A DNA stretch of 11,881 bases from an uncultured Bacteroidota bacterium (lineage in GTDB: Bacteria > Bacteroidota > Bacteroidia > Flavobacteriales > Flavobacteriaceae): assembly GCA_903837025.1 (NCBI GenBank), contig CAILTC010000522.1, forward strand, positions 1 through 11,881, written 5' to 3'. The notes beneath the pieces are model-generated. The model was not told the origin of the DNA. It ran no database searches and saw only the letters and a list, made by a program, of their open reading frames with translations. The first letter of the stretch is position 1. The number at the start of each line of letters is the position of its first letter. Shown one piece after another: positions 5,876 through 11,881 of the stretch. Made by a program: the position numbers and the translations under genes.

Positions 5876-7402
5876 TTATTGGTTTACAATCACTTGCATA
5901 TCCTTTAATTGCTCCAAATAATCTCTTTGGTTAGATAATCTAGGAATTTTGTGTTGTCCACCCAGTTTGTCTTTGTCTTTTAACCAATCATAAAACAAAT
6001 TTTCGCGCGCAATATTTACAACTAACGGGTTTAGCGTCATATTGTTGTAGCGTTTGGCTTCGTAATCTGAATTTAAAGATTGCAGCGTTTCGTCCAATGC
6101 TTTTTGAAATAAAGCAACATCTTCAGGTTTTTTCTTGAATTCGATAATCCATTCGTGGGCTCCTTTATCTTTGTCTTTCATAAAAATAGGAGCTACAGTA
6201 TAATCAACCATTTCGGCTCCTGTAATTTGACAAGCTTTGGCAAGTGCCTGATCGGTATTTTCGACCATTAATTCTTCGCCAAAAACATTGATATGATGTT
6301 TTGTTCTTCCTGTTACCCGAATTCGATACGGGTTTAAGCTCGTAAATCGAACGGTATCACCTATTAAATAACGCCATAAACCTGAATTTGTAGTGATGAC
6401 AATGGCATAATTTTTAAAAAGTTCAACTTCGGATAATCTCACAATTTTTTGATTTGGCGTTCCAAAAGTATCCATTGGAATGAATTCATAGAATATCCCA
6501 TAATCCAACATCAGTAATAAATCATTGGAATCATTTAAATCCTGAATGGCAAAAAACCCCTCAGAGGCATTGTATATTTCGTAATATTTGAAATCTTTTT
6601 TAGGTAGAATTTTTTGGTATTGTTCTCGATAAGGCTCAAAGTTGACACCGCCATGAAAATAGACTTCGAGATTAGGCCATACTTCCAGCAAATTTCCTTT
6701 ACCGGTTTCCTCGAGTAATTTATTCATTAAAACCAGCATCCATGATGGAACTCCGGCAAAACTGGTTACGTTTTCATTTTTCACTTCGTTTATTATGGCA
6801 GGTAGTTTCGTTTCCCAATTGCTCATCAAAGAGGTTTTGCTGTTTGGCGTACTACTAAATTCAGCCCAAATAGGCATGTTTTCAATCAATATAGCAGATA
6901 AATCTCCAAAAAAAGTATCATTATCTTCATAAATCTGAGAGCTCCCGCCAAGGCGAAGGCTTTTGCCCAAAAACATTTCCGAATTCTCGTTATTATTCAG
7001 ATACATGCACAATAAATCTTTGCTTCCTTTATAGTGGCAATCTTCTAAGGCTTCGTAACTTACAGGAATAAATTTACTTTTGGCATTGGTAGTTCCGCTC
7101 GATTTGGCAAACCATTTTATAGGTGTTTCCCAAAAAACATTTTGCTCGCCTTTTCGGGTACGTTCTATCAAAGGTTGCAATTCTTCATAAGTCGAAACAG
7201 GAATCCTTTCGGCAAAAGTGGCATAAGAATTTATCGAAGAATAATCAAATTCTTTACCTACAATTGTATTTTCGGCTGCCTTAATTAAGTTCATCAATAA
7301 TTCTTCTTGAACCTCATTGGGGTATTTAACGAAAAGCTCAATCTGGTGAATCCTTTGCTTTAGAACCCAAGAGGCAAACGAATTTATGATAGTTAGCGGC
7401 AT
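5876..7402 (-). CDS. GH3-family (auxin-responsive GH3-like) acyl-adenylating protein
   Basis: The 508-residue protein belongs to the GH3 branch of the adenylate-forming superfamily. Plant members join amino acids to hormone carboxylates through an acyl-AMP intermediate; bacterial members lack an assigned substrate as far as I know. The ATP-binding motif SSGTTNAKSKFIP (101-113) is intact. The second motif YNASEG (277-282) and the third, LWRYLIGDTVRF (342-353, with Asp349), are also present. Length and motif order are normal. No signal peptide or membrane span is evident, so it is probably cytoplasmic. Its only close partner is the small lipoprotein gene one base downstream. The start codon follows a TCATAAC heptamer by 8 nt, as at clpP and clpX. 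The adenylation fold is well supported; the substrate is unknown. Confidence 0.9.
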   Translation of the reverse strand: MPLTIINSFASWVLKQRIHQIELFVKYPNEVQEELLMNLIKAAENTIVGKEFDYSSINSYATFAERIPVSTYEELQPLIERTRKGEQNVFWETPIKWFAKSSGTTNAKSKFIPVSYEALEDCHYKGSKDLLCMYLNNNENSEMFLGKSLRLGGSSQIYEDNDTFFGDLSAILIENMPIWAEFSSTPNSKTSLMSNWETKLPAIINEVKNENVTSFAGVPSWMLVLMNKLLEETGKGNLLEVWPNLEVYFHGGVNFEPYREQYQKILPKKDFKYYEIYNASEGFFAIQDLNDSNDLLLMLDYGIFYEFIPMDTFGTPNQKIVRLSEVELFKNYAIVITTNSGLWRYLIGDTVRFTSLNPYRIRVTGRTKHHINVFGEELMVENTDQALAKACQITGAEMVDYTVAPIFMKDKDKGAHEWIIEFKKKPEDVALFQKALDETLQSLNSDYEAKRYNNMTLNPLVVNIARENLFYDWLKDKDKLGGQHKIPRLSNQRDYLEQLKDMQVIVNQ

Positions 7403-7410
7403 GTTTCTGA

Positions 7411-7445
7411 GTTATGAATTATGAATTATAAATTATGAATTATAA
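7411..7445 (-). repeat. Five tandem heptamers in the GH3 leader
   Basis: On the plus strand five 7-bp units run head to tail: GTTATGA, ATTATGA, ATTATAA, ATTATGA, ATTATAA. Read in the direction of the GH3 gene, the last unit is TCATAAC, 8 nt before the start codon. The array lies between the candidate -7 element and the start, so it would be in the 5' untranslated region. Confidence 0.8.
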
Positions 7446-7451
7446 CTTTAC

Positions 7452-7459
7452 CAAAAATA
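7452..7459 (-). promoter_or_regulatory. Candidate -7 promoter element for the GH3 gene
   Basis: On the minus strand the bases read TATTTTTG, matching TAnnTTTG, about 50 nt before the GH3 start codon. A TTG box at the -33 distance is not evident, so support is only moderate. Confidence 0.35.
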
Positions 7460-7506
7460 GCAATTTTTGTTAAACTTTGAACTCTAAATCTGAAACTTTA
7501 AACCAA

Positions 7507-8301
7507 ATGACATACGAAGGTGTACTTACTAAAATGCAAACCGAATTTGGAAATCCAATTCAATATTATTTGGTTTTTGAAAACAGCTTTCTAAATATAA
7601 ATCAATTGTTGAACAAAAACGTAGCAATTGATTTTGTGGGTTATCAATGTTTGAATTGTGGAAAAAAGAAAAAAATATACCGTCAAGGATTTTGCTACGA
7701 TTGTTTTTATTCGAGTGCAGCTGTAGGCGATTGGATTATGAAACCCGAATTAAGCACGGCGCATCTTGGGATTCAAGATAGAGATTTAGTTTATGAAGAA
7801 AAAGTGCAATTACAGCCACACATCGTTTATTTAGCTTTGTCAAGCGAAGTAAAAGTGGGTGTAACACGAAAAACCCAAATGCCAACACGATGGATCGATC
7901 AAGGAGCAACTCAAGCCATTTCGATTGTGGAAGTTCCCAATCGATACTTGGCAGGAATTACCGAAGTTGCGCTTAAAAATCATTATGCCGATAAAACCAA
8001 TTGGCGTAAAATGCTTCAAAACGATTTCGAGCACGTAGATTTAGTGGCAGAAAGATTAAAAGTAGAAAATTTAATTCCTGCTGAAGTTCAAGAATATTTC
8101 TATTCGCAAAAAAACGATTTATACCAAATGGATTATCCTGTTTTAGAATATCCAAAAAAAGTAACTAGTTTGAGTTTAGAAAAAACACCTCATTTTCAAG
8201 GGAAATTGACAGGAATAAAAGGGCAATATTTAATTTTTGAAAACGGAACTGTTTTTAATGTTCGTAGTTCCGAAGGTTATGTAGTGCGGATTAATGTATA
8301 A
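7507..8301 (+). CDS. DUF2797 family protein with zinc ribbon
   Basis: This 264-residue protein matches what I recall of DUF2797, a family of unknown function. A four-cysteine zinc-ribbon-like element lies at Cys48, Cys51, Cys63 and Cys66, inside CLNCGKKKKIYRQGFCYDC. After it comes VYLALSSEVKVGVT (107-120), then TRWIDQGA (127-134) and an AGITEVAL segment (149-156). The order of these resembles the GIY...YIG, Arg and Glu positions of GIY-YIG domains of the T5orf172 type; this is my inference. The frame can begin at TTG 7477, but ATG 7507 gives a typical N-terminus and is preferred. There is no signal peptide. It is divergent from GH3 and converges on the LacI gene with a 12-bp gap and no clear terminator. 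Confidence 0.8.
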   Translation: MTYEGVLTKMQTEFGNPIQYYLVFENSFLNINQLLNKNVAIDFVGYQCLNCGKKKKIYRQGFCYDCFYSSAAVGDWIMKPELSTAHLGIQDRDLVYEEKVQLQPHIVYLALSSEVKVGVTRKTQMPTRWIDQGATQAISIVEVPNRYLAGITEVALKNHYADKTNWRKMLQNDFEHVDLVAERLKVENLIPAEVQEYFYSQKNDLYQMDYPVLEYPKKVTSLSLEKTPHFQGKLTGIKGQYLIFENGTVFNVRSSEGYVVRINV

Positions 8302-8313
8302 ATAATTCGTTTT

Positions 8314-9333
8314 TTAAGTCGATTCTCGCTCAATTATAAAGGTGGGAATTTCAACAATTTGATGTGTCACGGGTTGTTTTGCTTTGATTAATCCAATTTC
8401 ATCAATTAAGATAGAAGTGGCCCGTTGACCAATATCATAACCTGGTTGTTCTGTTGAGGTGAGAGTGGGAGAAATAACTGTTGACATATACCAATTACTA
8501 AAACCAAAAACGGCAATTTCTTCTGGTATTTTGATGCGTCTTTCATTCAAATATTTAATGACTCCAATAGCAACTAAATCGGTGATGGCAAAAACAGCAT
8601 CTACATCATTATGATCTTCAACTAATTTTTTAGCATTTGCATAACCGTCTTCAAGATCTGCATTATTGTCACAGAGATAAACCAAATCTGGATCATAAGA
8701 AATGCCATTATCTTCTAATGCTTTTTTATAACCTAAAAATCGGTCAATTGAATTTTGCGGTGTATAAGAGCCTCTAAAATGGGCTATTTTTTTATAGCCT
8801 TTTTTGATTAATAAAGTAACCGCTTCATAAGCTGCTTTTCGATCATTGATAATTACTTTGGAGCAATTTACTGTTTTGGCAATCTTGTCAAATAAAACAA
8901 CAGGCGTATTGTTATTTATTGTCTGATTAATATGTGTAAAATCATCCGTTTCATTAGTCAGAGAGATCAGAACACCATCTACTCTTTTTTGAAGAAGCAA
9001 ATCCAGTTGTTTTTTCTCTATCTCATATTTCTCATTCGATTGTAAAATTATGACAAGATAACCTCTGTTTTCAGCCTCATGCAAAATCCCATCCAAAACA
9101 AGTGAAAAAAAGTGATGCACCATAGTGGGTATAATAACACCTATAGTTTTTGTTTCGTTGGTTCTAAGATATACGGCATTTGCATTAGGTTTATAGTTCA
9201 TCTTTTTTGCTACTTCAAGAACCTTTATACGAGTTGTTTCACTAACGTCGGCATAACCTTTTAGTGCTTTTGAAACTGTGGTTACTGAAATCCCTAATGC
9301 GGATGCAATGTCTATGAGTTTTGTGCTGTTCAT
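8314..9333 (-). CDS. LacI-family transcriptional regulator
   Basis: The 339-residue protein has the LacI N-terminal helix-turn-helix (about residues 5-24, with GISVTTVSKAL). The hinge helix ANAVYLRT (51-58) follows, and a periplasmic-binding-protein-like sensor domain starts at KTIGVIIPT (62-70) and runs to the end. The family binds palindromic operators and responds to sugars or nucleosides. No transport or sugar-catabolic gene is nearby, so its effector and targets cannot be read from context. Its length is normal and all domains are present. It is divergent from murI across a 159-bp gap that contains an 18-bp palindrome, which could be its own operator. Confidence 0.93.
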   Translation of the reverse strand: MNSTKLIDIASALGISVTTVSKALKGYADVSETTRIKVLEVAKKMNYKPNANAVYLRTNETKTIGVIIPTMVHHFFSLVLDGILHEAENRGYLVIILQSNEKYEIEKKQLDLLLQKRVDGVLISLTNETDDFTHINQTINNNTPVVLFDKIAKTVNCSKVIINDRKAAYEAVTLLIKKGYKKIAHFRGSYTPQNSIDRFLGYKKALEDNGISYDPDLVYLCDNNADLEDGYANAKKLVEDHNDVDAVFAITDLVAIGVIKYLNERRIKIPEEIAVFGFSNWYMSTVISPTLTSTEQPGYDIGQRATSILIDEIGLIKAKQPVTHQIVEIPTFIIEREST

Positions 9334-9379
9334 TTAATAAATGTAATAAAAATAATCAATCATGAACATGAATTTCAAT

Positions 9380-9397
9380 TTGAATTAAAGAATTCAA
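9380..9397. promoter_or_regulatory. Candidate operator palindrome upstream of the LacI-family gene
   Basis: TTGAATT and AATTCAA form perfect 7-bp arms around a 4-bp spacer, 46 bp before the regulator start codon. The length suits a LacI-type dimer, but the central CG typical of many such operators is missing and the DNA is very AT-rich, so chance is possible. Confidence 0.25.
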
Positions 9398-9479
9398 TAG
9401 TAAAAAACCATAAGTTACTATTTTTCTGATATTATATATTTTGTAAAATAAATTTATAGGATATTAAACTCACACCTCT

Positions 9480-9487
9480 TAACTTTG
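9480..9487 (+). promoter_or_regulatory. Candidate -7 promoter element for murI
   Basis: TAACTTTG matches TAnnTTTG exactly, and only 5 bases separate it from the murI ATG. Transcription from it would begin at or next to the start codon, giving a leaderless message. No clear TTG box at -33 is visible. Confidence 0.4.
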
Positions 9488-9492
9488 TTACT

Positions 9493-10269
9493 ATGAATAA
9501 CAATCAACCTATCGGAATATTTGACTCTGGCATCGGAGGAACCTCAATATGGGCGGCAATACATCAATTACTTCCCTACGAAAAAACAATATATTTAGCA
9601 GATAGCAAAAACGCTCCTTATGGACAAAAATCTAAATCGGAAATAATTGAACTGAGTAAAAAAAACACTGATTTTTTACTGAAGATGAATTGCAAACTAG
9701 TCGTTGTTGCTTGCAACACAGCTACGACAAATGCAATTCAAGAATTAAGAGAAAAATACAAGGTCCCATTTATTGGAATAGAGCCAGCAATAAAACCCGC
9801 CGCTACAAACTCAAAAACTCAAACAATAGGAATTCTTGCTACAAAAGGTACTCTAAATAGTGAACTTTTTCACAAAACCACAGAGAAGTTTCAAGACACA
9901 AAAATAATCGAACAAGTAGGACATGGTTTAGTTCAGCTAATAGAAAACGGCAACATAAATTCACCCGAAATGACTCAATTGCTGCAATCGTACCTTAATC
10001 CTATGATTGAAGCTAATATCGATTATCTTGTTTTGGGTTGCAGTCATTATCCTTATTTAATTCCACAAATAAAAAAAATACTCCCAGAAAATATTCACAT
10101 TATAGATTCAGGCGAAGCTGTCGCTAAACAAATTCAAAAAGTTCTAAAAGAAAAAGTTGGGTTTACATCCTCTAAAAAAAGAGAATCCATTTTTTATACC
10201 AACTCCGATCCCAAAGTTTTATCGGAAATCTTAGGAAATAAGTATCAAATAATACAGAATGATTTTTGA
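9493..10269 (+). CDS. murI: Glutamate racemase
   Basis: MurI interconverts L- and D-glutamate and so supplies the D-glutamate of the peptidoglycan stem peptide; it is cytoplasmic. The 258-residue product has the acid motif IFDSGIGGTS (Asp11, Ser12) and the two catalytic cysteines: Cys74 in VVACNTATTN and Cys183 in LVLGCSHYPYL, with His185 beside the second. The length is typical and both half-sites are intact, so it should be active. It stands alone on its strand, between the divergent LacI regulator and the convergent carbonic anhydrase, whose stop is 6 bp away. The short upstream distance to a TAnnTTTG element suggests a very short or absent leader. Confidence 0.96.
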   Translation: MNNNQPIGIFDSGIGGTSIWAAIHQLLPYEKTIYLADSKNAPYGQKSKSEIIELSKKNTDFLLKMNCKLVVVACNTATTNAIQELREKYKVPFIGIEPAIKPAATNSKTQTIGILATKGTLNSELFHKTTEKFQDTKIIEQVGHGLVQLIENGNINSPEMTQLLQSYLNPMIEANIDYLVLGCSHYPYLIPQIKKILPENIHIIDSGEAVAKQIQKVLKEKVGFTSSKKRESIFYTNSDPKVLSEILGNKYQIIQNDF

Positions 10270-10284
10270 AGAAATTTATTCTTC
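10268..10284. terminator. Weak hairpin at the convergent murI / carbonic anhydrase ends
   Basis: GAAGAA (10268-10273) and TTCTTC (10279-10284) can form a 6-bp stem with a 5-nt loop across both stop codons. There is a T-rich stretch on one side and an A-rich one on the other. The stem is short and AT-rich, so any termination would be weak. Confidence 0.25.
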
Positions 10285-10794
10285 TTCTTTATACCAACTA
10301 GAATACATCACATAATTATTTGAAATGCGTTCAATTTCGCCAGCAAAATCAGATTGATCTATATCTTTAATTTTTACAGCTGGAATTCCAGCATAAATAG
10401 ATCCAGCTTTTACGACAGTATTCTGAGTAACTACAGAACCTGCAGCAACAATCGAATTACTTTCGACAATACAATTATCCATAACAATCGCCCCCATTCC
10501 TATCAATACATTATCATGAATGGTGCAACCATGTAACATAGCGTTATGGCCAATTGAAACATTATTTCCTATAATAGTTGGATGTTTTTTATAAGTGCAA
10601 TGTATAACTGCCCCATCTTGAATATTAACTTTATTACCAATAGTAATAAAATGCACATCACCCCTTACTACAGCATTAAACCAAACGCTGCAAAAATTTC
10701 CAAAAGTTACATCCCCAACAATAGTAGCGTTTTCGGCAACATAACAATCATTAGGTATAATGGGTGTTTTTCCGTTTACAGTTTTAATAAGCAT
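10276..10794 (-). CDS. Gamma-class carbonic anhydrase family protein (left-handed beta-helix)
   Basis: The 172-residue protein is built of hexapeptide repeats throughout (for example IVGDVT, TIIGNN, VLIGMG, SIVAAG), which form a left-handed parallel beta-helix that trimerises. Three histidines lie where the family binds metal: His65 in VIHCT, then His83 and His88 with the five-residue spacing seen in the archaeal enzyme Cam. Reversible CO2 hydration is therefore possible, but many relatives (YrdA, PaaY, CaiE types) have other or unknown roles, so I keep to the family name. It follows the PorP-like gene by 31 bp on the same strand and may share its transcript. No signal peptide is present, so it is cytoplasmic. 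Confidence 0.92.
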   Translation of the reverse strand: MLIKTVNGKTPIIPNDCYVAENATIVGDVTFGNFCSVWFNAVVRGDVHFITIGNKVNIQDGAVIHCTYKKHPTIIGNNVSIGHNAMLHGCTIHDNVLIGMGAIVMDNCIVESNSIVAAGSVVTQNTVVKAGSIYAGIPAVKIKDIDQSDFAGEIERISNNYVMYSSWYKEEE

Positions 10795-10825
10795 TTTTGA
10801 AGTATATAAGTTTAGTTTTTCAACA

Positions 10826-11824
10826 TTAATTTATGGCCGGACAGTTGCATTCATATTTTTCACGTTTGCAAAACAAATCAATTCCCAAAGTTATTTGGTG
10901 ATACCCTCCGTTATCAAATTTAACAGCCCCTGAGAGTTGTGAATACGTATAAGCAAACATATATTTGCCAAAATTAATACCTAAAATAGGAGTGATATAT
11001 TGTAGTTTTTGAGCAGAAACTCCATTACCGCTCAAATATTGAGCACCATCAAAACTTCTACGGTAAGATAATCCTCCCCATATTTTACCAAAATCAAAAT
11101 TCTTATAGGCCTTTAAATTAATATCAATTGATTTCTCCTTAGTTTTCTCAACCAACAAAAACAAAAGAGAAGGTTCCCATAAAATTTTGTCTTTATCACC
11201 AAAAACATAACCAGAACTCAATAAGTACTCTCTTAAATTATCACTTTCGTAAGTGGTATAAATATTTCTTCTAGTCTCAATAGCATTCTTAACGGTACCG
11301 TGCGCATAAAAGTCTAAATAATTATACGAAGCTCCGAAATCAACATTAAAATAAGATTCTTTTTGAACTATTGTTCCATCAACAATTGGATCATAATCTC
11401 CAGATTGCAAAAACTGAGTTTCATCTAATTGACTTTGAACAAATACAGTACTAATACCAAATGACAACTGATTCAAATCGATATCATCTCTAGAAAACAT
11501 AATATGATGCGCATAGGTAAGCTTCACTCCTTTTTGTGAATGATAGCCATTTTTATCATTATAAATAATTATCCCAGCTCCATCTTGATCACTAATCCGC
11601 CCATTAAAACTTACCGTTTGAAGCGATGGTGCATCGGCTTGATCAAACCACTGTTTACGAGCAGTAAATCTAATTTTGGCACAATTTGAAGCCCCAGCCA
11701 TAGACGGATGAAGTAAATAATAATTATCCGATAAATAATCCGAATAAACCGCAATTCCTTCTTGAGAATAAGAATATTGGACAACTAGAAATAGGACTAT
11801 AAAAAACTTTATTTTATGATACAT
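10826..11824 (-). CDS. PorP/SprF family type IX secretion-associated outer-membrane protein
   Basis: The 332-residue product begins with a clear Sec signal peptide (cleavage expected after about Ser20, before QEG). It continues with the hallmark PorP/SprF start: a YLSDNYYLLHPSMAGASN stretch, then RKQWFDQADAPSLQTVSFNG, corresponding to the usual NPA-AG and R-QW...AP motifs. Alternating aromatic strands and segments such as GISTVFVQSQ and GINFGKYMFAYTYSQL fit an outer-membrane beta-barrel. Family members act with type IX secretion, often anchoring a specific large surface protein encoded nearby. No such partner is in the window, but the upstream side is cut off at 11881. The C-terminus has a small cysteine cluster (CKREKYECNCP). 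Confidence 0.9.
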   Translation of the reverse strand: MYHKIKFFIVLFLVVQYSYSQEGIAVYSDYLSDNYYLLHPSMAGASNCAKIRFTARKQWFDQADAPSLQTVSFNGRISDQDGAGIIIYNDKNGYHSQKGVKLTYAHHIMFSRDDIDLNQLSFGISTVFVQSQLDETQFLQSGDYDPIVDGTIVQKESYFNVDFGASYNYLDFYAHGTVKNAIETRRNIYTTYESDNLREYLLSSGYVFGDKDKILWEPSLLFLLVEKTKEKSIDINLKAYKNFDFGKIWGGLSYRRSFDGAQYLSGNGVSAQKLQYITPILGINFGKYMFAYTYSQLSGAVKFDNGGYHQITLGIDLFCKREKYECNCPAIN

Positions 11825-11832
11825 TCAAAAAA

Positions 11833-11851
11833 AGTATTATTTATGAATACT
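11833..11851 (-). other. AT-rich hairpin with T-run just before the PorP-like start
   Basis: AGTATT (11833-11838) and AATACT (11846-11851) form a 6-bp stem with a 7-nt loop. On the minus strand it is followed by seven T, ending 2 nt before the ATG. It could be the terminator of a minus-strand gene beyond the window edge or a leader structure of the PorP-like gene. The stem is weak. Confidence 0.25.
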
Positions 11852-11881
11852 AAAAAAACATCTATTAAACAACGTAAAAAA

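Noticed and set aside
7411..7445. Heptamer array considered as a CRISPR-like array
   Set aside because: The units are 7 bp and directly adjacent with no spacers, so this is a simple tandem repeat.
7477..7506. TTG start adding 10 residues to the DUF2797 protein
   Set aside because: ATG 7507 is the better codon and begins the recognisable domain.
10354..10800. Plus-strand open frames opposite the carbonic anhydrase gene
   Set aside because: They are low-complexity shadows of the minus-strand hexapeptide-repeat gene.

Overview
The window looks like a chromosomal segment of a Flavobacteriaceae bacterium, most likely Flavobacterium or a close relative. It is AT-rich, and its genes lack Shine-Dalgarno sequences. 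Several upstream regions contain the Bacteroidota -7 promoter motif TAnnTTTG. The gene set (tig, clpP, clpX, an ACT-domain SerB, DUF2797, GH3, PorP/SprF) is typical of that family. Assignments come from reading the sequence and remembering the families; no database search was possible.

Positions 1-4240 hold the protein quality-control genes: the 3' end of trigger factor (tig), then clpP and clpX. Between tig and clpP sits what looks like an inserted type II restriction-modification pair: a complete C5-cytosine methyltransferase and an overlapping 248-residue partner gene, probably the cognate endonuclease. A terminator and a 141-bp imperfect palindrome separate the pair from tig, and a candidate new promoter precedes clpP. 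A strong terminator follows clpX.

Positions 4241-5727 hold nested inverted repeats, then serB (last step of serine synthesis) with its own terminator. Positions 5731-7402, on the minus strand, carry a GH3-family adenylating enzyme followed after one base by an easily missed 47-codon cysteine-rich lipoprotein gene. A divergent DUF2797 gene (zinc ribbon plus a possible GIY-YIG-like region) occupies 7507-8301.

Positions 8314-9333 encode a LacI-family regulator with no sugar genes beside it, divergent from murI (glutamate racemase, peptidoglycan precursor supply). On the minus strand at the right edge, a PorP/SprF-type outer-membrane protein gene precedes a gamma-class carbonic anhydrase gene that converges on murI.

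The least ordinary parts are the restriction-modification insertion, the unassigned endonuclease, the long palindrome, the small lipoprotein paired with GH3, and a heptamer (TCATAAC) found 8-10 nt before three start codons. I see no CRISPR array, transposase, tRNA or rRNA, and no clearly novel multi-gene system.
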